A stretch of DNA of 35,482 bases from Balneolaceae bacterium (GTDB lineage: Bacteria > Bacteroidota > Rhodothermia > Balneolales > Balneolaceae). The stretch covers positions 1 through 35,482 of the forward strand of contig REDA01000036.1 in NCBI GenBank assembly GCA_007693745.1. Direction: 5' to 3'. Shown piece by piece: positions 17,621-24,714 of this stretch (position 1 is the first letter of the stretch; each line of letters opens with the position of its first letter). The translations under genes and the position numbers were made by a program. The notes under the pieces are model-generated. The model did no database searches. It saw nothing but the letters and a program-made list of their open reading frames with translations, and had not been told where the DNA came from.

Positions 17621-17809
17621 GTTCTTTTTGTCTTGAAACAAAAAGAACCAAAAAGTTCAAGGCGGTGAATAGTATGTCGGGCCGTTCCGGGAGCTGCCGC
17701 TGCACCCATTTAAGGTCCGTAGCAGGCATCCCTGTCACTACGGACGAGCCGGTAGAAATGGCTGCGGACGCGGCTGCTCCCTTCACTAAAAACACCCGTC
17801 AGACTATTC
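17621..17809 (+). repeat. Structured palindromic repeat unit, copy 1
   Basis: The unit begins with a perfect 11-bp hairpin, GTTCTTTTTGT / ACAAAAAGAAC (17621-17631 and 17638-17648, six-base loop). After 18 bp comes a nested long palindrome: GAATAGTATGTCGGG (17667-17681) against CCCGTCAGACTATTC (17795-17809); GGGAGCTGCCGC (17689-17700) against GCGGCTGCTCCC (17770-17781); CCATTT (17706-17711) against AAATGG (17756-17761); and apical TCCGTAG (17716-17722) against CTACGGA (17738-17744) enclosing CAGG/CCTG. Copy 2 is on the opposite strand at 18356-18543. The 143-bp palindrome aligns without gaps to that copy at about 87% identity by eye. Confidence 0.9.
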
Positions 17810-18130
17810 AAGGCCGGAAGGGATGCTATTTCTACTGGCATCCCCCCTGAATACTCAACACACGTTCCCAAGGGTTTGAGGTAGGCTTGGGTTTCTTGTT
17901 CTTCGTTTGCGGTTTTTAACTACAACGTTTGTATCAAATGTTGTGTTCAACTCTCACGCAGGTATCAAATTATTCTGGACAATATGAACTACAATCATAT
18001 TCAGACCCACACCCCGGCCTTGAATGGTTGGGGGTGTATCAATCATGCCCTTCTTGGCATAGGGATACGAAATAAAAATTTTCAGGATGTTGCACTTTCA
18101 GCGCAAGGGAAATGATAGATCCATCCGGTT

Positions 18131-18157
18131 CCTATTGATGCTGCCCCTTCAGGGCAG
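18131..18157 (+). repeat. CCTATTGATG-TGCCCC hairpin repeat, copy a
   Basis: CCTATTGATG is followed by a hairpin CTGCCC / GGGCAG (18141-18146 and 18152-18157). The next copy starts exactly 50 bp downstream. Confidence 0.65.
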
Positions 18158-18180
18158 AGTGTGTTGGGTACCAATTTAAT

Positions 18181-18206
18181 CCTATTGATGTTGCCCCGTT
18201 GGGGCA
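18181..18206 (+). repeat. CCTATTGATG-TGCCCC hairpin repeat, copy b
   Basis: CCTATTGATG is followed by TGCCCC (18192-18197), a three-base loop and GGGGCA (18201-18206). The 10-bp leader is identical to that of the copy at 18131. Confidence 0.65.
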
Positions 18207-18313
18207 TGGAACCCTCAGGAGATGTCTGAAGTGATACACTTCGCTTCGTGATATAGAAGAGGAACACTACACTTCATGGTATAAAGGAGGTGCTCTCTAC
18301 ATGACCGGCACCA

Positions 18314-18343
18314 CTTAACCTCAACCTCAGTCTTAGCCTCAGT
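18314..18343 (+). repeat. Imperfect CTYARY hexamer array
   Basis: Five consecutive hexamers fit CTYARY (CTTAAC, CTCAAC, CTCAGT, CTTAGC, CTCAGT). A related array starting with the same CTTAACCTCAAC is at 21651-21680, also between genes. Confidence 0.6.
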
Positions 18344-18355
18344 AATCCCGCCCTT

Positions 18356-18543
18356 GAATAGTCTGGCGGGTGGTTTGAGTGGAGGGAGTAGCCGCGTCCG
18401 CAGCCATTTCTACCGGCTCTTCAGCGGTGCTGAGGCTGCCCGCTATGGACCTTAAATGGGTGCAGCGGCTGCTCCCGGAACGACCCGCCATACTATTCAC
18501 AGGCTTGATTTTTTGGTTACTTTTGCATCAAGGCAAAAGTAAC
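18356..18543 (-). repeat. Structured palindromic repeat unit, copy 2 (inverted)
   Basis: Mirror copy of the unit at 17621-17809. On the plus strand the palindrome comes first: GAATAGTCTGGCGGGT (18356-18371) against ACCCGCCATACTATTC (18483-18498), 15 of 16 paired; GGGAGTAGCCGC (18384-18395) against GCGGCTGCTCCC (18465-18476); CCATTT (18404-18409) against AAATGG (18454-18459); apical AGCGG (18423-18427) against CCGCT (18440-18444). The end hairpin follows: GTTACTTTTGC (18516-18526) and GCAAAAGTAAC (18533-18543), perfect over 11 bp. Relative to copy 1 the three base differences in one arm of this hairpin are all matched by changes in the other arm. Confidence 0.9.
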
Positions 18544-18601
18544 AAAGAGAACACAGATCTGGACGTTATTGATGTTTCCCCATGATCGCAGTGCTCTAAA
18601 G

Positions 18602-19372
18602 TCACCCCCCCTCTCCCATTCTTTGAAACAGCTCGTTAGTCTGCCGGTGAAGCAGTTCCGATAATCGTTTCCGGTCGGTATGTTCTACCGGATCACTGTG
18701 AAATGCGATCTCACACTCGATTCGCCTGTTCCGCGACATCAGAATTACGTGCTGCAGAAACGTGTGTCTTGCTCCAAAAAAGCAGACCGAATCCCTGGCC
18801 GGCGGATCTGCAGGTGCCGTTTGATAGCGGATACAGGCTGTAAAGACAGGGATCGATTCCGATGCAGCCGCTTCCAGTAAGGGTGATTTGAAAGGAAGCA
18901 CACTCTCCCCTCCCGATGAGGTTCCCTCAGGAAAGAGTACCACTCCCTGCCGGCTGTTGATCGCACCCTTAAGCTGACTGTTCACCCGCAGCACATCCGC
19001 TTTTCGACTCCTGTCGATAAAAAGAACTCCCATTTTACTGACCATATAACCGAGAAGCGGCCAGTTTCGCACCTCTTTTTTCGCGACAAAGGTACAATCA
19101 AGATGAAGATAGAGAGGCACAATATCCAGATAACTGAGATGATTGCAAACCAACATAAATGGAGGTGAGGGGGGTATTCCAGAGCTTTTTACATGGATAT
19201 TCAAAATACATGATGCGCCGTGCGCCCAGATCCGCATAAACCGGACCTGAAGCCGTTCGGGGGGACGACCCAGCAAACGGTTCAGAAAATCCAGAAAGAG
19301 GAAAATCAGGCTGCCAGTTAAGGAGAAAATAATAAAAATGAAGAGTTTAGTATATCCCGCAGCCCTTCTCAT
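18602..19372 (-). CDS. 1-acylglycerol-3-phosphate-type acyltransferase (PlsC/OlsA-like)
   Basis: A 256-aa membrane-associated acyltransferase of the LPLAT superfamily. It has an N-terminal hydrophobic segment (about 10-32), the catalytic HX4D motif as NHLSYLD (His78, Asp83), and the second block FPEGTSSGG (147-155). It starts 3 bp after the OlsB-like gene on the same strand, so the two are co-transcribed and very probably act in sequence. In OlsB/OlsA or GlsB/GlsA pairs the first enzyme N-acylates an amino acid with a 3-hydroxy fatty acid and the second O-acylates the product. The alternative is ordinary phosphatidic acid synthesis, but the pairing makes aminolipid synthesis more likely. Which amino acid (ornithine, glycine or serine) cannot be read from the sequence. 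Confidence 0.88.
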   Translation of the reverse strand: MRRAAGYTKLFIFIIFSLTGSLIFLFLDFLNRLLGRPPERLQVRFMRIWAHGASCILNIHVKSSGIPPSPPFMLVCNHLSYLDIVPLYLHLDCTFVAKKEVRNWPLLGYMVSKMGVLFIDRSRKADVLRVNSQLKGAINSRQGVVLFPEGTSSGGESVLPFKSPLLEAAASESIPVFTACIRYQTAPADPPARDSVCFFGARHTFLQHVILMSRNRRIECEIAFHSDPVEHTDRKRLSELLHRQTNELFQRMGEGG

Positions 19373-19375
19373 TCG

Positions 19376-20131
19376 TCAACCGAAAAACATTCTGCGTGTA
19401 CGCTCCGTAATGTTTTCAACATCAAAAAGAATAAAAAAATAGGCGATTTTCATAGAATCAACATAGGCAGGTTCACTGCAAATCCTCGTACCAACATCAA
19501 GATAATTTTGGAGCAGCGGTGGGATGTCCATATCCCCGGATACCATGGTTCCGTTTGTCGTATTTAATTTATACTCGTCTCTGACTTCAACATTAAAAGT
19601 CGGATCCATGTATTTATTCAAGCGCAGATAGTGCCAGGTATGAAGGGCTTTTTCAATACCGGAATCCTCAAGAGCCGAATACCCGAATAAATACCGAAGA
19701 TTATAATGATTGAGATATCCGGCAAGTCCTTTCCAAAGAAGATATAAAACCCTGCCGTTTCTGTGGGTGGGATCGATACAAACTCTCCCGACTTCAAATG
19801 ACTTTCTTAGCAAATCGTCAGGCAGCACGTCCAGAACAAAGCGTCTGGAAGATGCAAAACCGTTGCCCTCCATCGCCTGTTCATATCGCTGAAGCCTGTA
19901 GGTTCCGATGATACTTCCGGTCTCTTTTTCGATGACCAACAGATGGTGAGACTGATCATCATACTCATCCCGGTCTTTCTTTCCCTTAAATGAGAATTGC
20001 CGGTTCAATTCCTCTCCAAATACACGGTATCGCAGAGAAAGCGCCTCTTCAACCTGAGATTCATCGGATGCTATCTGAATCCGGTATTTGTGATTTTCAA
20101 TGCCCTTCAGAATGGGTTTTTCAGCCAGCAA
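19376..20131 (-). CDS. OlsB/GlsB-like amino acid N-acyltransferase (GNAT superfamily)
   Basis: A 251-aa soluble acyltransferase resembling OlsB/GlsB, which use 3-hydroxyacyl-ACP to N-acylate an amino acid and make a lyso-aminolipid. Features seen are the LRYRVFGEEL motif near residue 30, YDDQSHHLLVIEKETGSIIGTYRL (part of the acyltransferase core), FEVGRVCIDPTHRNGRVLYLLWKGL as cofactor-binding region, and YLFGYSALED after it. Length is within the usual range for this family. The first in-frame start is TTG at 20131 with only a weak GGA before it, and no early internal ATG exists. It is the first gene of a two-gene unit with the PlsC-like gene. No terminator or clear promoter was identified in the 293 bp upstream, shared with the divergent MFS gene. 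Confidence 0.85.
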   Translation of the reverse strand: MLAEKPILKGIENHKYRIQIASDESQVEEALSLRYRVFGEELNRQFSFKGKKDRDEYDDQSHHLLVIEKETGSIIGTYRLQRYEQAMEGNGFASSRRFVLDVLPDDLLRKSFEVGRVCIDPTHRNGRVLYLLWKGLAGYLNHYNLRYLFGYSALEDSGIEKALHTWHYLRLNKYMDPTFNVEVRDEYKLNTTNGTMVSGDMDIPPLLQNYLDVGTRICSEPAYVDSMKIAYFFILFDVENITERTRRMFFG

Positions 20132-20424
20132 AATTCCGTGTCTAATTATTTTTCCCCATTGTTCGGGGCTCTTTTACCGCATTGGAGCAATATTTTAGTT
20201 ATAAATGATTTTACATGCAATTCACAATGATAAATTTAATGAAAAGATAATGGAGGCTTTGAATATTTTCCATCACAGGATTCCTGTTTCGGATTGCCTC
20301 ACGATCCGGCTCTTTTTTGTAATTCTTACACTTTTCCAAACTGAACATCACTGTTTTAACCGGATGGTTTTCTATCTTCATTAGTGAGACTGTTTTCACT
20401 ATCTTTTCTGTCAAAAGATTTTAG

Positions 20425-21639
20425 GTGGAAACGGAAAACAGAAGCCGAAGCCTGCTACGGGACAAAAATCTCTATGTGATTTTCGGGATCACCCTCACTT
20501 CGATCATGGGGGTATCGAGTATAGCTCCTGCACTACCCTCTATATCCCGCACACTTGAGGTATCTGCAGATCAGATCGGACTGCTGATCACTTTTTTTAC
20601 CATTCCCGGAATTATGTTCACCCCCCTGCTTGGGATTCTGGCCGACCGATATGGCCGAAAACGAATTCTCATTCCCTCTCTCTTTCTCTTTGGTATAGCC
20701 GGTACTGCCTGCGGCTTTTCCAGCAGTTTTGAACAGCTGCTCTTCTATCGGTTTCTGCAGGGGCTCGGAAGTGCTTCTCTTGGAGTCCTCAACCTGACCA
20801 TGCTTGGAGATCTTTACAATGAGAGGGAACGTGTCACCGCTCTCGGTTACAACGGCGGGATACTGAGTGTCGGCACAGCTCTCTATCCAGCCATTGGAGG
20901 AACTTTGGCCATTCTGGGATGGAATTATCCTTTCTTTCTCACCCTGTTTGCCATTCCTGTGGGCCTTTTTGCAGCTTTTGCACTGGATACGGCTTCTGTC
21001 TCCAACTCGCTGGAGCTCAACCGCTATTTTAAACAGATTGGCAGTGCTTTAAAATCGAGATTTGTTGCCGGTCTGTTTGCCTCCATGTTTCTCACTTTTT
21101 TTATACTCTATGGCGGATATATCACATTCTTCACCATTTTGCTGGATGAGAAGTTCGGACTGAGTGCCTTCGGAATCGGTATATTACTGTCGGGCTCGTC
21201 CGTTATCACAGCAATCGCCTCATCCACTCTGGGCAGGCTTACATTACGCTTTCATGAAAAATATCTGATTCTTACAGCAGCGATTCTCTATACACTTTTC
21301 TTTCTGTCTCTGCCTATGATTCGCACCGTTTGGGGATTTCTGATCCCAATTGCTTTTTTTGGATTTGCTCAGGGCATAAACATCCCCAGTGTCCTCAATT
21401 TGATTACCGGATATGCAGCCAAGGAGTACAGGGCCGCATTTCTTTCGGTGAATTGGATGATCATGCGCATGGGCCAGGCTCTGGGGCCTTGGGTTCTGGG
21501 GTTCCTCTATCTCTGGTTTGGTGTGAATGGCACTTTTTACGGGGCGGCATTTATGGCATTTTTATTTATTTGTGTGGTATTATTGCTGATATTCCCGGGC
21601 GACCGCAGATTTTTGACAGGGGTAAAAATTAAGGAGTGA
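20425..21639 (+). CDS. MFS transporter (drug:proton antiporter-like)
   Basis: A 404-aa polytopic protein of the major facilitator superfamily with about 12 helices. Loop 2-3 carries the MFS signature as GILADRYGRKRILI. TM1 contains MGVSSIAPALPSISRTL, as in the DHA1 exporters, and TM4 has RFLQGLGSASLG. The start is GTG at 20425, giving a 20-residue cytoplasmic leader, and there is no good Shine-Dalgarno. It is a single-gene unit, divergent from the OlsB-like gene and convergent with the phosphodiesterase gene (43 bp between stops). The substrate is unknown. A small-molecule exporter is the best guess from family membership. Confidence 0.9.
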   Translation: METENRSRSLLRDKNLYVIFGITLTSIMGVSSIAPALPSISRTLEVSADQIGLLITFFTIPGIMFTPLLGILADRYGRKRILIPSLFLFGIAGTACGFSSSFEQLLFYRFLQGLGSASLGVLNLTMLGDLYNERERVTALGYNGGILSVGTALYPAIGGTLAILGWNYPFFLTLFAIPVGLFAAFALDTASVSNSLELNRYFKQIGSALKSRFVAGLFASMFLTFFILYGGYITFFTILLDEKFGLSAFGIGILLSGSSVITAIASSTLGRLTLRFHEKYLILTAAILYTLFFLSLPMIRTVWGFLIPIAFFGFAQGINIPSVLNLITGYAAKEYRAAFLSVNWMIMRMGQALGPWVLGFLYLWFGVNGTFYGAAFMAFLFICVVLLLIFPGDRRFLTGVKIKE

Positions 21640-21650
21640 TTCGAAGCGCC

Positions 21651-21680
21651 CTTAACCTCAACCTTACATCAGCCTCAGTC
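21651..21680 (+). repeat. CTTAACCTCAAC-type short array
   Basis: The 30 bp between the convergent MFS and phosphodiesterase genes begin CTTAACCTCAAC and contain CAGCCTCAGTC, related to the hexamer array at 18314-18343. Confidence 0.45.
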
Positions 21681-21682
21681 CT

Positions 21683-23335
21683 TTAAAAATCGAAGCGAAA
21701 GCCAAGGGAGGTGAAATTCACTGCCTGAACTGCCAAATATGGAGTGATTTCATAATTGACCCTGAACTCGAATGGCCGGTGTGTTGCGTAGGAGTTCTGG
21801 ATTACAAGTCTGCGGATATGCAGATCGTACTCAATCAGAAGATAGGGTCTGGAAACCGAATCCTTGAAACTCATTCCCCCGCCAACCCAGACTCTGTTTA
21901 AATAAGAGCGGAAAAGATCTCCTTTCCCCCATACATCTGCTCTGCCGGACTCCCTCAGATTGGCGAAATCGGCATGATAGAATGTGGCCCCGTATCTCAT
22001 CCGGTAGGTTGGAGATAGCGAAAATTCCAGAACCGGCTGCATGGTTCTGAAATCCATTCTGGAGCCCGCTGTGTGCCTCTCCCTTGGAGGATTCCGGTTG
22101 AAACCGATATCGTTTATATCCTGGAAAAGGTTTGGTAGATGGTAACTGTTACGATTCGCCAGATGGGAAACCTGAGCTCCCCGGATCAACAGTGGAACCC
22201 TCAGCTCCTCACGGGTAAAACCTCCGTGATTTCCGAAAACTGCGTAGTCTGTTTGCTGATATTTACCATGCCCGAAAAGAGTAATAATATCTCCGGAAAC
22301 TTCATTTTTCAGGTGTTCAAAAAGAAGTACCGGTGCCAGAGGAAAATCTGAATCATAGGTAAGCTCAAGCCACTCCTCTTCCGTTAAATACTCCCCCTCA
22401 TATCCCAGATCTCCATATCCCAGTATATCTTCATGATCATAAGTGTACTGGATCATTTCGCTGAGAGAGTCCTGCCGGAACGTCAACCGGCTGCTGCTGT
22501 GAATACCTTTCACCTCAAAGGGGCCCGTCTCATAGAAGGTGAAATCAATTCTTGTACTGTCAACCAGTTTCTGGGCCACTTCCTCTATCCGGGAATAGTC
22601 ATAAATAAAAAGAGTTGGAAAAGAGTAGATTCTCAGCTCATCTCCAAGCAGTTCCTTTACCTCCTCATCGATCTCCACCCCCTCGTTAAATACCATGCCA
22701 TGATCTGAATAGATGATCACATTCACATCCGGATCCAGTCTTCTGGCAAGTTTTCCAAATTGTGTATCGAAGAATCTCAGCTGATCAATGTATCCCTTTT
22801 CACCCGCAAAATGGCCCTGGGTGTCAATGTTGTACCAATAAAATTCAACCACAGGATAATCTTTCAGATAATCTGCAATGTTCACAAGGGCCGGAGCGGC
22901 CAGCCAGTGAAATGAAGGGATACCGTAAACGATGTTTGTCCGCGATATCCGTGAGGTTGAAAAAACCATCCTTAGAAAAGTATTGGAAGTTCTGACGATC
23001 ACCTGATCTGTCGCGTCTAAAAGCCATTCCCAACCGGGAACATCGAGTTCCCTCACCGATTTACCCAGGCGAATGCTGCTGACGATTGTTGGGGTTTTGC
23101 TCGGAAAATAGGTTACGGTATTGTCAACCCTTCCCTCATCCCCAAAAAAAGTACCGATGTTCGGAAGGTTTCCTGCCTGCAGCTCCTGGAGGAAAAAATC
23201 GGTTGAAACAGCATCGAGGTGTATTAAAACCAGTTTCATCTCATCCCTGTTTTCCGCACAAGCCCTTGTGAAAAGAGGAAGTATGACCTGCATCCAGATC
23301 AAAAGAAGCAAAACTGTCTTTATAATCACCTTCAT
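21683..23335 (-). CDS. Secreted type I phosphodiesterase/alkaline phosphatase-superfamily protein with C-terminal beta-rich domain
   Basis: A 550-aa protein with a signal peptide (hydrophobic 6-24, ACA at 26-28). The enzyme domain has the metal-site order of PF01663: Asp in LIHLDAVSTD, nucleophile Thr in SKTPTIVSS, Asp and His in YNIDTQGHFAG, SDHGM, and FGNHGG. These support a two-metal phosphodiesterase or phosphatase acting outside the cytoplasm. From about residue 425 the sequence changes to alternating aromatic/polar strands (LEFSLSPTYRMRYGATFYH, RPYLLIEYDLHIRRLVI) and ends GFRFDF, like outer-membrane beta-strand segments. I therefore infer an extra C-terminal beta-rich domain of about 125 residues. 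Substrate is unknown. It lies 154 bp downstream of nuoK on the same strand. Confidence 0.85.
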   Translation of the reverse strand: MKVIIKTVLLLLIWMQVILPLFTRACAENRDEMKLVLIHLDAVSTDFFLQELQAGNLPNIGTFFGDEGRVDNTVTYFPSKTPTIVSSIRLGKSVRELDVPGWEWLLDATDQVIVRTSNTFLRMVFSTSRISRTNIVYGIPSFHWLAAPALVNIADYLKDYPVVEFYWYNIDTQGHFAGEKGYIDQLRFFDTQFGKLARRLDPDVNVIIYSDHGMVFNEGVEIDEEVKELLGDELRIYSFPTLFIYDYSRIEEVAQKLVDSTRIDFTFYETGPFEVKGIHSSSRLTFRQDSLSEMIQYTYDHEDILGYGDLGYEGEYLTEEEWLELTYDSDFPLAPVLLFEHLKNEVSGDIITLFGHGKYQQTDYAVFGNHGGFTREELRVPLLIRGAQVSHLANRNSYHLPNLFQDINDIGFNRNPPRERHTAGSRMDFRTMQPVLEFSLSPTYRMRYGATFYHADFANLRESGRADVWGKGDLFRSYLNRVWVGGGMSFKDSVSRPYLLIEYDLHIRRLVIQNSYATHRPFEFRVNYEITPYLAVQAVNFTSLGFRFDF

Positions 23336-23489
23336 TTAGAATGATACAAAATAGTGATTCCAAAAAATATGGAGTATCACCTGATCAAAAAGGATAATCC
23401 AGACTCCTTCAGGGTATGAAATGGTTATTTATAAACCGATCATCCGGGGGATAGCACATATGATCCTGTGAATTGAAGAGAATGGAATA

Positions 23490-23792
23490 TTACCATCTCA
23501 ACAGATTCACCTTTGTAATATCTACCGAAAGATTGTTTCTGAAGATTGCGAGTATAATTGCGAGTCCGATAACTGCTTCCGCAGCAGCAACGGCCAGTGA
23601 GAAGAATACGAGAATTTGCCCGCTTACATTCCCGTGAAAAGCGCTAAACGAAACCAGAGAGATATTTACCGCGTTCAACATCAGCTCCACGCACATAAAA
23701 AGCACGATGGCGTTTCTGCGAATCAACACTCCAATAAGTCCTATTGTAAAAAGAACGGCACTCAGTGCCAGATACCAGTCAATATCAATCAT
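23490..23792 (-). CDS. nuoK: NADH-quinone oxidoreductase subunit K (NuoK)
   Basis: A 100-aa, three-helix membrane subunit of complex I. The two conserved membrane glutamates fall at the positions known from E. coli: Glu36 in [11 protein letters not shown] and Glu72 in [12 protein letters not shown]. Its ATGATTGA start overlaps nuoJ by 8 bp. It is separated by 18 kb from nuoL, which normally follows it directly. Confidence 0.97.
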   Translation of the reverse strand: MIDIDWYLALSAVLFTIGLIGVLIRRNAIVLFMCVELMLNAVNISLVSFSAFHGNVSGQILVFFSLAVAAAEAVIGLAIILAIFRNNLSVDITKVNLLRW

Positions 23793-24309
23793 CTGTTTTC
23801 CCGCTGTTCTTGGGTTTATACTGAGCGATCATAATTGCACCCACTACGGCCGCTGTAAGGAGGATGGCAGTCATTTCAAAGACGAAAAGAAAATCTGTGT
23901 AAAGTACATCACCGAGTGCTTCAACGGTTCCGACAAAGATCATCTGATCTGAAATCTCCGGAAGAAGATCGGTGACACCCCCGATACTGTAGAGAATCTG
24001 CCCAAAGACGATCACTCCCAGAAGAAAAGCCACAATATACTTAACACGAAGCCGGTCGAAAAAGGTCTCTTCATCCTGCAGGTTCAGCAGCATGATCACA
24101 AAGAGGAACAGTACCATAATCGCACCGGCATAAACCAAAATCTGTATGAGTGCAATAAACTGCGCCTGCAATAGCAGATAAATACCGGATATTGTGATCA
24201 GGTTGAGCACGAGCAGAAGTGCACTGTTCACCGTATTTTTACTGAGTATCATCCCCAGTGCAGAAGCGATAGCCAACACACTCAGAAGAACAAATGCATA
24301 AATTTCCAT
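23785..24309 (-). CDS. nuoJ: NADH-quinone oxidoreductase subunit J (NuoJ)
   Basis: A 174-aa membrane subunit of complex I with five helices. The TM3 region [22 protein letters not shown] contains the conserved tyrosine and the segment that forms the pi-bulge in known structures. It is the first gene of a two-gene nuoJK unit. Upstream is the 405-bp divergent spacer toward moxR, so nuoA-I are not adjacent and must lie elsewhere in the genome. Confidence 0.96.
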   Translation of the reverse strand: MEIYAFVLLSVLAIASALGMILSKNTVNSALLLVLNLITISGIYLLLQAQFIALIQILVYAGAIMVLFLFVIMLLNLQDEETFFDRLRVKYIVAFLLGVIVFGQILYSIGGVTDLLPEISDQMIFVGTVEALGDVLYTDFLFVFEMTAILLTAAVVGAIMIAQYKPKNSGKTDD

Positions 24310-24714
24310 TTCAGATAGTTAAATTAGTGAGGTAAGGTACCCAAATTTAAAAATGGCTTCAAGCGTTTTTAGCTTCCTTTTTTTGAGAAAAGCCGTGGCC
24401 GGCAAAGCGCGCTTGAAGGTCTTTCTTTCCTACGGGAACAAGGTAAGGTGAAATTGCATTATTTTGGATATTTTTATTGTTCTTTTATCGTTTACCAAAC
24501 AAAATGATACATAACTACAGGGTCTGTTTGAAACCGGGAACTTTGCACAAAATCCAGGTGAAGGTAAATTTAAACCCGCAGCGTAACGGTAAACCGTCAG
24601 AATTTTAAATTTGCGACAACCTCGATTTTGGGTTAAAGATAAGTTTTAACAGCACCCTGCAAATTCGACCCCACAATTAATCTCTATTAAAACCAGAAAC
24701 TTCTCAGGCAGAAT
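24310..24714. other. Divergent non-coding spacer between nuoJ and moxR
   Basis: No gene is visible in these 405 bp. It should hold promoters for nuoJK (minus) and moxR (plus). Seen in it are an inverted repeat CTTCAAGCG / CGCTTGAAG (24357-24365 and 24410-24418) in the presumptive nuoJ leader, an ACGGT-AAACCGT mini-palindrome at 24586-24597, and around it an AT-rich imperfect inverted repeat (24563-24574 against 24603-24614). None gives a confident promoter call. Confidence 0.6.

Larger units (their letters stand above)
17466..18601. other. Gene-free repeat-rich region between ettA and the PlsC-like gene
   Basis: No convincing gene is found in these 1136 bp. Small frames inside it simply run through repeats. 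It contains two inverted copies of a structured 189-bp unit, three copies of a CCTATTGATG/TGCCCC hairpin family (one inverted), a degraded further one near 18567, a hexamer array and assorted short hairpins. The 546 bp between the inverted units includes an AT-rich stretch 17900-18000 and a CACCCC/GGGGTG hairpin near 18010-18040. The ettA promoter should be near 17466-17560 but I could not identify it. Confidence 0.8.

Noticed and set aside
17575-18585. Small frames of 61-91 aa in the repeat region
   Set aside because: They run through the palindromic units on both strands and similar peptides arise from both copies because the DNA is repeated; there is no start context and no domain.
17466-18601. 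CRISPR array or insertion sequence in the repeat island
   Set aside because: The repeats are few, inverted and of different sizes without regular spacers, and there is no transposase frame.
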